Made by a program: the position numbers and the translations under genes
Shown here: piece by piece, positions 36,446 through 45,774 of the stretch
Numbering within the stretch: the first letter of the stretch is position 1
Layout: every line of letters begins with the position of its first letter
The notes under the pieces: model-generated
The model's database searches: none
The model's input: only the letters and a program-made list of their open reading frames with translations
What the model was told of the DNA's origin: nothing
Source: Vandiemenella viatica
Taxonomy: Eukaryota; Arthropoda; Insecta; Orthoptera; Morabidae
NCBI GenBank assembly: GCA_031002005.1
Contig: JARYHS010008074.1
Coordinates: forward strand, 350,448,932 to 350,512,931
Reading direction: 5' to 3'
Length of the DNA: 64,000 bases

Positions 36446-37080
36446 TTAAAAATTGTTTTTGATCTTAAGTGTCACGCCTGGATCGTTGGTTTTCGTATTG
36501 AATGTTAAACTGTACATATCACAAATTTAGAGGTGCAATGCGAGGCAAATCGTAGGTAGTCTCGCAATGCTGTACGTGTACACTTCTTTACGTTATATTG
36601 ATCCCTCAGGTGTGATTTGCAGTCAGTGTGTTCTGCAGTAATAATACTATAAATGCGGAAGTAAGTCTCTGTCCTTTTGTTACGTTTTGACGACTAAATG
36701 GCTCTACCGATATTGACGGAATTTGACAAGAAAATCTGTAGGGAGGGCACAGGACATTATTTTTCGGTTTGAATAACTGTTTTAGTCACAAAATTTTGAT
36801 AATTTATAGAATGGTGACAGAGAGTCGGATGTGTGTGATAATATGTAAAGACGCGTCCACACCAGAGGAATTTCTTGTTGCTAAACTGTTGCGGTCGTTT
36901 CTAGAAACAGAAACAGATCGCAACTTTCATAAATATTCCGTCCACACCACAAACCTAATTTAGGAACAGTTTACTTGCGTTACTGTTTACGGTTGTTACC
37001 CGTCTACACCAAAAGCAACAATCTAGTTGTCTGTGCGAAATAAAAACATTCTGTCACAATTATAATTCAGTTAGTATTCG

Positions 37081-37511
37081 ATGATGTGGTGCGACAGGGA
37101 AGATTTGTTAGCAGCTGCTGCAATTTATATTATTTTGAGTCAAAAGAAAAAAAGAAACCTCAAATGCTGCACGAGATCAAATATTTTGGAGATAAATCAA
37201 TATGGAGTTGAACGCCTCACGGATATTTTTTTTTTTTTTTATGGACACATCAAAAACTTTATTCGAATGAGTAGCACTGATTTGGAATGGCTACTTTCTA
37301 AAACTGAGCAGTTTATTCGAAAAGAAAATACAAAGTACAGCACCGCTATATCTCCAATGGAACGTTTGCTGCTGACTTTAAGATTTCTCGCTACTGGAGA
37401 TTCATATACATCTTTGATGTACTTATTTCAAATCTCGAAACAATCAATATCCAAAATTGTACCAGAAGTTTGTGATGCTATTATTTCAGTTCTCCATGAT
37501 CAAATACAGGT
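37081..37511 (+). pseudogene. Harbinger copy 1 transposase exon 1
   Basis: The frame from ATG 37081 reads MMWCDREDLLAAAAIYIIL, then HIKNFIRMSSTDLEWLLSK and SKIVPEVCDAIISVL. This is the helix-turn-helix N-terminus of PIF/Harbinger transposases, matching copy 2 (42324-41872) closely. CAG-GTAAAT at 37511/37512 is the splice donor. A T-run at 37227 sits in place of a few codons, and the insert at 37519-37698 duplicates the donor region. Confidence 0.85.
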
Positions 37512-37518
37512 AAATTCA

Positions 37519-37698
37519 AATGTGATCGTGGGCTTCCGTGGCCAGAGTCAGTTGATTCTTGCTGCCCGGGTGGTGCCGCGTCATATTTCTTGTAGCTGAC
37601 GTTTCGACCGTCGTTATGTGGTCTTCTTCAATGGCAGTTCTGCCCTGGAAGAAGACCATAAGAAAAACGACGCGGTGCCACCCGGACAGCGAAGAATC
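37519..37698 (-). mobile_element. 180 bp palindromic insert with hammerhead-like core (Penelope-like pLTR fragment)
   Basis: It is flanked by perfect 13 bp direct repeats ACAGGTAAATTCA (37506-37518 and 37699-37711), and the sister Harbinger copy lacks it. The two ends are inverted repeats of about 38 bp (GATTCTTGCTGCCCGGGTGG at 37553; complement ending 37698). An inner hairpin GGTCTTCTTC ... GAAGAAGACC lies at about 37620-37657. The minus strand reads TTGAAGAAGACC, a 10-base loop, GGTC, GAAAC, GTC. This fits the hammerhead pattern CUGANGA - stem II - GAAA except for the first C. Hammerhead motifs in Penelope-like element terminal repeats are established; assignment of this insert to them is inference. 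Confidence 0.6.
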
Positions 37699-37785
37699 AC
37701 AGGTAAATTCAGTTGTAACTGTTAATAACTGATTCAAATTCATGAATTATTTGATAATTTTAATTGTATTTTCTCTCTAAAAATA

Positions 37786-38059
37786 TTAATGGCACATGAA
37801 AATTGCAAAAATGCTGAAATACATTTCATTATAACAGTACAAAAAATAATCTGACATATCTTCATAATTAATATTAAGTGGACTGACAGATACATGTTGA
37901 GCGTTTTGTGGCATTCCTTCACTTGTGGTACAAATGTTAATTGAAGGAGGGAATGAAGCAGGAGAACGTTTACATGACATTGAAGACGAAGGTGGTCTGT
38001 AGTGTGCATACACTGGTAAAAATTCCTGTGCATTAGGTGGTTTAGTGTATGGATATGGA
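37786..38059 (-). pseudogene. Harbinger copy 1 MADF-protein exon 2 (C-terminus)
   Basis: The minus-strand frame reads YPYPYTKPPNAQEFLPVYAH and ends NINYEDMSDYFLYC, the counterpart of 41490-41744 in copy 2. It lies between the two transposase exons on the other strand. The product is the accessory MADF/Myb-like protein that helps Harbinger transposase bind DNA and enter the nucleus. Confidence 0.65.
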
Positions 38060-38880
38060 TAATGGAGATGTATTTGCAAATAGACGTTTCAAGATGATGC
38101 TGGTGAAGTATCAATTAAATTTACCACCTGATGGTCCTGTCTTAGTTGAACGGAATCAGTTCCTTATGTATTTTTGGGTGATGATGCTTTTCCATTATCT
38201 CCTAATCAGTTGAAACCTTATCCCGGAAACCTAGAAAAAGGACCATTGAAAAAAAAAAAAATTTAACTATCGGCTTTGTAGGGCCAGAAAATGTACGGGA
38301 AATTCTGTCAACTCGATTCGGAGTGTTAAGAAAACCGTTACTACTTTCTCCTGAAAATGTAGAAAAATTGTAAATGCATCTATATGTACACACAATTTCC
38401 TGAGATGTAACAATTGTTCAGGCGCCCTTTAAATGCTGAAGACAAAGATAATGGTGAATTAATACCAGGTACAGTAGAACTCCAATTATCCGAATCAATT
38501 GGGACCGGACCCCATTCGGATAATCAATAATTTGGATAATCGCATTTTTTCCCGAAAAAGGGTCTATTTTAATTAATTATTGTATGTATGTAGAAAATGC
38601 CTTCTTTTCCAAGGTTTTTTTTGTGCTTTTGCACTTCAGGGATTAACATTTCGCCGTACCACTCGGTAAACAATGCTGCAATCATCCGAACTTTGGGTTA
38701 ACGTTTCCGTCTTAATTAAAAAGCGATTCGGATAATCGGAGTTCGGATAATTGGAGTTCTACTGTATTCGATGAAAAGACGTAAACGCAGGCACAGTAAT
38801 GTTGCCATTACTGAAACAAGCACGTAATTCGTCCACTGAAGCTAAAATTATTTGACATAAATTAGATAACTATTTTGAGT
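38060..38880 (+). pseudogene. Harbinger copy 1 transposase exon 2, truncated
   Basis: Similarity to the copy 2 transposase begins only at GGAGATGTATTTGCAAATAG, in the middle of the DDE domain. The exon start with the first catalytic Asp is therefore deleted. SVPYVFLGDDAFPLSPNQLK and LSTRFGVLRKPLLLSPENVE follow in shifted frames. The frame is interrupted at 38472 by a pogo MITE after the codons for GELIPG, and resumes after 38766. Confidence 0.8.
38472..38764. mobile_element. pogo/Tigger-type MITE
   Basis: Perfectly matching TIRs CAGTAGAACTCCAATTATCC and its complement bound a 293 bp element, flanked by TA on both sides (38470-38471 and 38765-38766). The TIR form and TA duplication are those of pogo-like Tc1/mariner elements. 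There is no coding capacity. The uninterrupted sequence in Harbinger copy 2 (complement, around 40310) shows the empty site. Confidence 0.95.
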
Positions 38881-38959
38881 ATCAGGAGGAATGGTTCCGT
38901 GGCAATCTGTTATTTAAATAATGTTGAAATTGTGGTAAAAACTAAATAGAGATACACCT

Positions 38960-39325
38960 ATTACTATAGAAATAATAAAACTTTGTTTGAATTTTCTTGC
39001 AGATCACTAAATCCTTTTTCTAAACAATGACGCACTTGATTTCTATCTGCAAGTAATTCCAAATATTTGTAAGCAAAAGTTGCTGCAGCGCCAGATTTTT
39101 TTTAGTTCCCAATCATTTTTTTTCTCTCTCTCTGAAAAACTGTGCCACTAAGATTTTTACTTTTCATTTTACCTCACTTACGTCTGCACCAGTTGCTTTA
39201 CTTAACATCATCCACGAATCGTGTTTCTTTAGCCGAGTTTTATAGCTTGAATCACATGGATTCCACAAACACTCTGCATTTCCATAGAGCCTAATTCAAT
39301 TAAATTTATTAAATCGCTCGAACAT
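38960..39325 (-). pseudogene. Harbinger copy 1 MADF-protein exon 1
   Basis: The complement of 39325-38960 starts ATGTTCGAGCG and is closely similar to the MADF exon at 39728, but a deletion and frameshifts occur in the Lys-rich middle and near the start. See the copy 2 entry for function. Confidence 0.8.
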
Positions 39326-39727
39326 TTTTGTGGGAGTTCAACAACTGAGGTAACAGCAACACGGAACAAGCTGTCCACACCAAACTAACAACAGTTTTAA
39401 ACACGATAATGTTTACCAATGTTCCTTTGTTTCCTTTGATTTTTAAAGCTACGTCCACACCAAAAGGAACATAGAGGAACATCATGTTGATGTTGCTTGT
39501 TCCTGTAACTTGTTCCCTCATGTTACCCAATGTTTCTCAATATTTTTCAATGTTTATGGCAACAGAAACAAAAGTTCCTTGAAGTTGACTGTTTCCAGAA
39601 GTAGCGGTAAAGATGAAAGGAAACAAAGCAACATTGGTAAACATTATCGTGTTTAAAACTGTTGTTAGTTTGGTGTGGACAGCTTGTTCCGTGTTGCTGT
39701 TACATCAGTTGTTGATATGTCACAAAA

Positions 39728-40072
39728 ATGTTCGAGTGGACGAGTGAAAATTTAATATATTTAATTGAATTATATAGAAATGCAGAGTGTTTGTGGAATC
39801 CATGTTATTCAAGCTATAAAGATCGGCTTAACAAACACGATTCGTGGGTGATGTTAAGTAAAGCAACTGGTGCAGACGGAAATGAAGTAAAACGAAAAGT
39901 AAAGAAACTTAGTGGCACAGTTTTTCAGAGAAAGAAAAAAAATCGGGAACTAAAAAAATCTGGTGCTGCAGCAACTTTTGTGAGTAAATGGTTTGCTTAC
40001 AAATATTTGGAATTTCTTGCGGATAGAAATAAAGTGCGTCATTGTTCAAAAAAAGGATTTAGTGATGTACAA
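39728..40072 (+). pseudogene. Harbinger copy 2 MADF-domain protein, exon 1
   Basis: From ATG 39728 the frame reads FEWTSENLIYLIELYRNAEC, then NKHDSWVMLSKATGADGNEV and FVSKWFAYKYLEFLADR, a MADF (SANT/Myb-related) DNA-binding domain as in the second gene of Harbinger elements. The family role is to bind the element ends and recruit transposase. GATGTACAA-GTAAGT at 40072 is a consensus splice donor. The exon is intact; its C-terminal exon lies at about 41046-41744, beyond the antisense transposase exon. Confidence 0.85.
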
Positions 40073-40146
40073 GTAAGTTCAAAGTTTTATTTTTCTATAG
40101 TAATAGGTGTATCTCTATTTAGTTTTTACCACAATTTTAACATTAT

Positions 40147-40971
40147 TTAAATATCAGTTTGCCAAGGAACCATTCCTTCTGGTGACACAAAATAGTTAGC
40201 AAATTCCTGTCGAATAATTTTTGCTTCAGTGGAAGATTTACGTGCTCGTTTCTGTAATGGCAACATTACTGTTCCTGCGTTTACTTCTTTTCTCCAACTG
40301 CCTGGTATTAATTCACCATTCTCTTTGTCTTCAGCATCGAATGTACAGGGCGGTGTGTAGAATTGTTTTGAAGAATTGCTACGTCTGAGGAAATTGTGTA
40401 TACATATAGCTGCAGTTACAATTTTTTCTACATTTTCAGAAGAGAGAAGTAATGGTTTTCTTAATACTATGAATCGAGTTGACAGAATTCCCAGTACATT
40501 TTCTGACAATCGTCTGGCCCTAGAAAGTCGATAGTTAAATATTCTTTTCAATGATCCTTTTTCTTGATGTCCGGGATAAGGTTTCAACAGATTAGGAGAT
40601 AATGGAAAAGCATCATCGCCCAAAAATACATAAGGCACTGATTCCGTTCGACCAGGAAGAGGACCATCAGGTGGTAAATTAAGATGACACTTCATCAGCA
40701 TCTTCTTGAAACGAGTATTTGCAAATACACCTCCATCTGATATGCGTCCTTGAGATCCAACGTTCATGTACATAACCTCGTAATTAGCATTTACTACCAC
40801 AAAGAGTACTACACTGAAGAATGATTTATAGTTAAAAAATTCGCTGCCGCTGTTGTTTGGTGCTTGTATCATAATATGCTTTCCATCCATAACTCCAACA
40901 CATTTAGGAAAATTGCAAAGTGTGTAGAATAGATTTGACACTTACATCCATTGGTCAACTTTCGAAGGCAC
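40147..40971 (-). pseudogene. Harbinger copy 2 transposase exon 2 (DDE domain)
   Basis: The frame 40941-40147 (264 codons) carries CVGVMDGKHIMIQAP with the first catalytic Asp, GRISDGGVFA, FLGDDAFPLSPNLLKPYPG with the second, and RRLSENVLGILSTRFIVL with the final acidic residue region. The exon is preceded by an acceptor CAG at 40972-40974, and the first codons read VPSKVDQWM, then a TAA stop just before VSNLFYTLC. That one stop, and a frameshift in exon 1, are the only clear lesions, so this copy was probably active recently in evolutionary terms. Confidence 0.9.
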
Positions 40972-41045
40972 CTGACTTATTTATTTCCATGAATAAAATC
41001 AATAGAAATAATATATAATAACGTAAGGCATATGCATAAAAATAG

Positions 41046-41744
41046 GTTCTTATTATTCCACGACCTGGACACTTCAGACAGTATTTCCGATGATGGTACA
41101 GATGAAACAATAAGAAATGAAACACAAGTAATCATGCATTCTGAAACAGATATACAACCTACAACACAAGACATTCCAGAATCTCAAACCAAGTAGATAA
41201 TAAAAATTTAACGAACCAGACGCTGGAAACAAATAGTGAAGAATCGCCACGAAGCCTTCAAAAAAGATCCGTAGCCTTCAAAACACCGAAACAGAAACAA
41301 TTCAAATATAATTCACAGGATCAATGACAGGAATAAGCTTACTTGTTTTTGAAGGACTTGAAGAAGAAGCAAAATTTATGAGATAGTTCCAGTGTTTTTG
41401 GATAACATGTAGCTTGCAAACTTCGAAGTTTAAAAACTGATCATGCTCAAAACACAGCAGAGCATTTAATTTCAAACATTTTGTGGGAGTCTTCAAATGG
41501 CAAATATGATCATGCATATCCATACACTAATCCATCTAGTGCACAGGAATTTTCACCAGTGTATGCACACTATAGACAACCCTCGACTTCATTGTCATGT
41601 AAACCTTCTCCGACTTCATTCCCTCCTTCAATTGACATTTGTACCATAAGTGAAGGAATGCCACAAAACGCTCAACATTCATCTGCCAGTCCACATAATA
41701 TTAATTATGAAGATATGACAAATGATTTTTTTGTAATGTTATAA
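41046..41744 (+). pseudogene. Harbinger copy 2 MADF-protein exon 2
   Basis: Plus-strand reading gives an acidic linker (HDLDTSDSISDDGTDETIRN) near 41057, then NSEESPRSLQKRSVAFKTP and finally PSSAQEFSPVYAHYRQPS with the end NINYEDMTND at 41744. A plausible acceptor is the AG at 41044-41045, but it is one base out of phase with exon 1, and further frameshifts follow. It lies wholly inside the antisense transposase intron. Confidence 0.65.
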
Positions 41745-41871
41745 CGAAATGTATTTCAAAATTTTTTCAACTTTCATGTACCATTGGTATGTTTTTAGAA
41801 AGAAAATGCAATAAAATTACAAAATAATTCATTAATTTGAATCAGTTATTAACAGTTACAACTGAATGTAC

Positions 41872-42324
41872 CTGTATTAGATCTTGGAGAACTGAAATAA
41901 TAGCATCACAAACTTCTGGCACAATTTTGGATATTGATTGTTTCGAAATTCTAAATAAGTACATCAAAGATGTATATGAATCTCCAGTTGCTAGAAATCT
42001 TAAAGTCAGCAGCAAACGTTCCTTTGGAGATATTGCGGCCCTGTAGTTTGTATTTTGTTTTCGAATAAACTGTTCAGTTTTAGAAAGTAGCCATTCTAAA
42101 TCAGTGCTACTCATTCGAATAAAGTTTTTGATGTGTCCATCCTCAATATGTCCTGATAACAGATCGTATTTTTTTTAAAGAATCCATTAGGCGTTCAACT
42201 CCGTGTTGATTTCTCTCCAAAAGACTTGGTCTCATCCAGCATTTGCGATTTCTTTTTTCTTTTGACTCAAAATAATATAAATTGCAGCGGCTGCTGACAA
42301 AACATCATTGTCGCACCACATCAT
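41872..42324 (-). pseudogene. Harbinger copy 2 transposase exon 1
   Basis: It starts ATGATG at 42324 (complement) and contains MSSTDLEWLLSKTEQFIRK and RISKQSISKIVPEVCDAI. It ends at CAG-GTACAT (41872/41871), giving a 900 bp intron to the acceptor at 40972. A frameshift lies near 42180 in an A-run, so the N-terminus is split. Confidence 0.82.
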
Positions 42325-42678
42325 CGTATACTAACTGAATTATAATTGTGAATTTTTTTTTATTTCGAACAGAAAAATAAAGATCGTTGTTCTTGGTGTA
42401 GATGGGTAGCAACCGTAAACAGTAACACAAGCAAACTGTTCCTAAATTAGGTTTTCTGGTGTGGACGGAATGTTTCTGAAAGTTGCCATCTGTTTCTGTT
42501 TCTAGAAACAGACCGCAACAGTTTAGCAACAAGAAATTCCTCTTTGTTTACAGTCAACTTCAAGGAACTTTTGTTTCTGTTAACATAAACATTGGGTAAC
42601 ATGAGGGAACAAGTTGCAGGAACAAGCAACATCAACAGTATGTTCCTCTGTTTTCCTTTTGGAGTGGACGTAGCTTAA

Positions 42679-42839
42679 TGTTACGTCGGTTGCTCAAGGT
42701 GTGCTCTTGCGCATTATGTTAGTGTATAAATTGTTAATAATTTTCGTTTAGAGAAAAAACGTATTATTTAGTGTAGATATAGATATTCTCTGTCGTATTA
42801 CTTTGTGTCTGCTTAAATGTTTCCGGCATCAGTTTAGTT

Positions 42840-42897
<58 letters not shown>

Positions 42898-43411
42898 TGC
42901 CTTGCGGGCGTAAACTGGCCTAAGTTGTAGCTCTAGCAGAGCACGAGCAGCTAAAGTTATTGGAACCCAAGAATCGGATGCTCATGCTGAAGAAAGATGA
43001 AAAGACCAAACTGAAATAAACCTGCTCTTAGTTAACACCCCCCACCACCCCTCATCCCCTCACCTTCGTTTGTTTTTCTGTTTTGAAATATATTGGAAAT
43101 TGATCCTCTTCAAGAGACAAGTTTGACGGTTGAATGATTAGGGATGGCTTTCCTGTCATATTATGCCTACTCGGTATTGTTTTAGACCAATCCTTCGTTA
43201 CCAACAACTTTCTATATTCAATTCTGGCAAAGAAATTCTTAATCCACGCGTACGAAGTCGCGGGTATCAGCTAGTAATTTATAAAAAAAAATAATGTGAT
43301 ATCAGAAAGGGGATTCGATCTTATACACTAGAACGTCTCATAATTTGCTGTGTTTATAGTTTGATATTATTTCAATTATTTGAACTACATATACGAATCT
43401 AGTGTCTTTTT
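42679..43411. other. Remaining 3' part of the hAT-A intron
   Basis: It contains a 51-base T-run at 42844-42894, likely the tail of a minus-strand retroposed sequence, and a GC-richer segment up to about 43080 that I cannot identify. A dispersed end motif lies at 43245-43276. The stretch closes with a pyrimidine tract leading into the acceptor at 43416-43417. Confidence 0.45.
43245..43276 (-). repeat. Dispersed terminal motif (ACTAGCTGATACCCGCGAC)
   Basis: Minus-strand reading is ACTAGCTGATACCCGCGAC followed by TTCGTACGCGTG, the best preserved of the four copies in the window (others at 7522, 26232 and 59231). Confidence 0.6.
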
Positions 43412-43417
43412 TTGCAG

Positions 43418-43699
43418 ATTTTCAAACCAAAGACAGAAGAAACTGAAGCCAGAGTAGCATATATAAGATTTAGTTTATTACTTGGGGCTCATAATCTTGG
43501 TTTCAGTGTGGTCAGTAATATTTTTAAAGTTGCAAAACTAAATTTTAAGGATTTAGCAATTGCAAAAAATATTCAACCAAGTCGCACAAAGTGTACAGCT
43601 ATTATTCGAAATGTTGTACCATCTAAAATCAAGGATGATGTAACTAAAGAACTTAAAGACAATGCTTTTTCGGTCCTCATAGATGAGAGTACTGATTAG
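43418..43699 (+). pseudogene. hAT-A transposase exon 2
   Basis: After TTTTTTTGCAG the frame reads IFKPKTEETEARVAYIRFSL, then IAKNIQPSRTKCTAIIRNVV and FSVLIDESTD. The last contains the first catalytic Asp of the hAT DDE domain. It joins exon 1 (..KKISQ) in phase 0. The coding region is cut right after ESTD, where a TAG and a MITE-like sequence (AGAGATGTGTCGTTCGCG) begin. The rest of the transposase is not found to the right. Confidence 0.8.
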
Positions 43700-43940
43700 A
43701 GATGTGTCGTTCGCGAGTGAACCAGTTCTTTTGAGCAGTTCTCTGAAAGAGCGAGTGAACTGTCACTCACTAAAAGTGAACGTCAGTTCTTTTTGGAGCC
43801 CCTGAGCCGTTTGTTTGGCAAGAGTGTCGAGCGGCACACGGTCTCGTTTGAACTAGCTTCAATCAAATGAGAGCCAACAGTAAGTTTCGGCTTTTTTTCA
43901 CTGTCCGCCACGCAACGCCCGACTGCTGTCCCGACCGCCC
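43700..43940. mobile_element. MITE-like sequence truncating hAT-A
   Basis: AGAGATGTGTCGTTCGCGAG resembles a hAT terminal repeat and starts exactly where transposase similarity ends. The interior has repeated GAGTGAAC/AGTTC words. The opposite end was not located. Element hAT-B begins at 43941. Confidence 0.45.
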
Positions 43941-44269
43941 TAGGGATGTTCCGATACCATCAAAGTATCGATAACTACTTAAATGAGTATTACTCAAATT
44001 ATCTTACAATACTTACTCATATGAGTACTGTAAAAGTATCGATACTTACTCATATAAATAATTTTTTTAATTAATGACTATATATAAAAATATATGCGAC
44101 ATGTTGCTAAATTATTTATTTTATGTGCCTAGTGTAATAAAGTCAAATAAAACTCAGTAAACATTTTAATTTATTTATTAAAATTATAATAAGGCTCACA
44201 TTGAAAGCATACTTTGAAGGTTTTTTCTTATCTTTAAATATTGATTTGTTATAGTTTTAACACTTTTAA

Positions 44270-44640
44270 ACAATAGAAGTCCGCTTTTGGAAGGTTTCCC
44301 AAAAAAGATATTGTTCCAAATATTTTGGGGACAGCTTGTTTGTCATTGTTTCACCCGTATTAGTAAACAAACATTCACTCAATACTGACGTTGTTACAAC
44401 AAAAAGATATTGTTGTGCCTATTTATACAGACAAGGAAATGGTCTGTAAGTTTCATTTCTTCCCATTACGTAAATGGATTGATTTTTAGAGACATTACAT
44501 TGTTTGACAAGTAGAGAGAGACTTTGTCACTAAGGTGCGTTTTCTTTTTCTTTGTGATGTTTCCAGAAGTGAAACGCTAGCTGAATCAGCTTCTTCTTCC
44601 GATTCACAAGGGCTACTTAGTTGCTTATGAACCATTACCT
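44270..44640 (-). pseudogene. hAT-B transposase dimerisation domain remnant
   Basis: Several short minus-strand readings in different frames match the C-terminal dimerisation domain of hAT transposases (see the element entry for motifs). Stops and frameshifts throughout; no start and no DDE residues remain. Confidence 0.75.
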
Positions 44641-45494
44641 TTTAGTTTTTGTGTGGGGCTGCGCGTGAACGACCATTGGTCAGGTTTAGCGCAATGCGCG
44701 CCAAGTAGAACATTATTACAATGAAATAGGGACCTAAAACAAACTCTTAGAGAATTGAGGTTAGATTGCCTATTCTAAAGGGGCCCACAGACGATCAACT
44801 TGGTTGTCAACCTTGTCGTCAACTTGCCGTGTTGAATACTAAGTTGAACGTCTGTGGGCAGGTTGGTGGTTGAGATTCAGGTTGAGGTTTTGGTTGAAGT
44901 AAGATCAAACAGTTTTGATATTTGGTGGGCGGAGCCTAATGTTGGAGACCTTGTTGTAGCATCTGTGGGGAAGTTGACGACAATGTTCTCAACATCAGTT
45001 GTAAACTTGGAGCTGTTCTTTCTATGTTATTGTTTTTGGTGACTACATTTTCATTTGATCAGTTGATGTTTATATTATCATTTTTTGAGATCAATTACTG
45101 TTTATTGAATATGGAAAGTGTACCGAACATTCAAATTTGGGTGAATTTTCTAATACTTTAAAAGAATTGGCTTGTTTCCACTAAGAATAAATCGGGCGTA
45201 TAGTAGTTTTTAATGATTAATCATGCTAAGGAGATAAAAAAAACCTTATTTAATATAAAAGATAAAGATTAGAATTATTTATAGAAAATAAAATCGACAA
45301 AATCAGCCATAGTGACACGTGACCGCGAACGCCAATGAGAAAGCATTACGTCATAGCGTCCCTAGCGCCACAGAAGTGGTTGACATTTACATGTAATAGA
45401 ACACCTTGCGTAGTAAATTTTTCGTTTGTAGCAACTTCTGTGTTGCTAATATAGTTATTGTTAATTATTTGGCGAAAGAGAAGTCTAATTCATT

Positions 45495-45621
45495 ATGGAA
45501 CAAGGTTTTAGCAAAGCAACCAGTTGTAATTTGCACAAAATTGACGCCGTAGCCGTTGGAAGATTTTTCGCCTCAAACATAGACTTCTGCTCGTCGGAAT
45601 TCCGCAATGCAAAAACTTACA
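45495..45621 (+). pseudogene. Small exon in the THAP element (possible YqaJ-associated protein)
   Basis: From ATG 45495 the frame reads MEQGFSKATSCNLHKIDAVA and then VGRFFASNIDFCSSEFRNAK, followed by ACAT-GTAAAT, a possible splice donor. The pattern (a hydrophobic V-x-x-F-F then SSEFRNAK) resembles short conserved segments next to YqaJ nucleases in insect DNA elements. This is from memory and unverified. Confidence 0.4.
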
Positions 45622-45774
45622 TGTAAATATATACAAGTGTCAAATATATATTATAAGCTGAAATCAGTTTCGTAAACAATAATCTATTGCTTAGACGTAC
45701 GTTTTTAAGTTAATTGATATGGTTTTGATGTTACTTTAGCGAAGTATAAGCAACTGTTAGGGAGTTCTATAATT

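Larger units (their letters stand above)
36849..39443 (+). mobile_element. Harbinger element, copy 1 (degenerate, right end cut by copy 2)
   Basis: The left end reads AGACGCGTCCACACCAGAGG after TAA. The interior from GAGGAATTTCTTGTTGC onward aligns with the complement of copy 2. It encodes a DDE transposase on plus and a MADF gene on minus. Insertions at 37519-37698 and 38472-38764 and an internal deletion of the first half of the DDE domain make it defective. The MADF 5' flank runs up to 39443, where copy 2 is inserted. Confidence 0.85.
39447..42675 (-). mobile_element. Harbinger element, copy 2 (3,229 bp, complete ends, TAA target duplication)
   Basis: Ends AGCTACGTCCACACCAAAAG (39447) and its complement (42675) are flanked by TAA on both sides (39444-39446 and 42676-42678), the Harbinger-type 3 bp duplication. 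Terminal inverted repeats extend about 130 bp. It encodes a DDE transposase on minus and a MADF protein on plus. It inserted in the 5' flank of copy 1's MADF gene, and the two copies lie in opposite orientation. CGTCCACACCA-like words recur inside both ends. Confidence 0.93.

Noticed and set aside
42895..43080. Processed pseudogene beside the long T-run
   Set aside because: The plus-strand reading (EHEQLKLLEPKNRMLM) has the wrong polarity relative to the poly(T), and no host protein could be identified.
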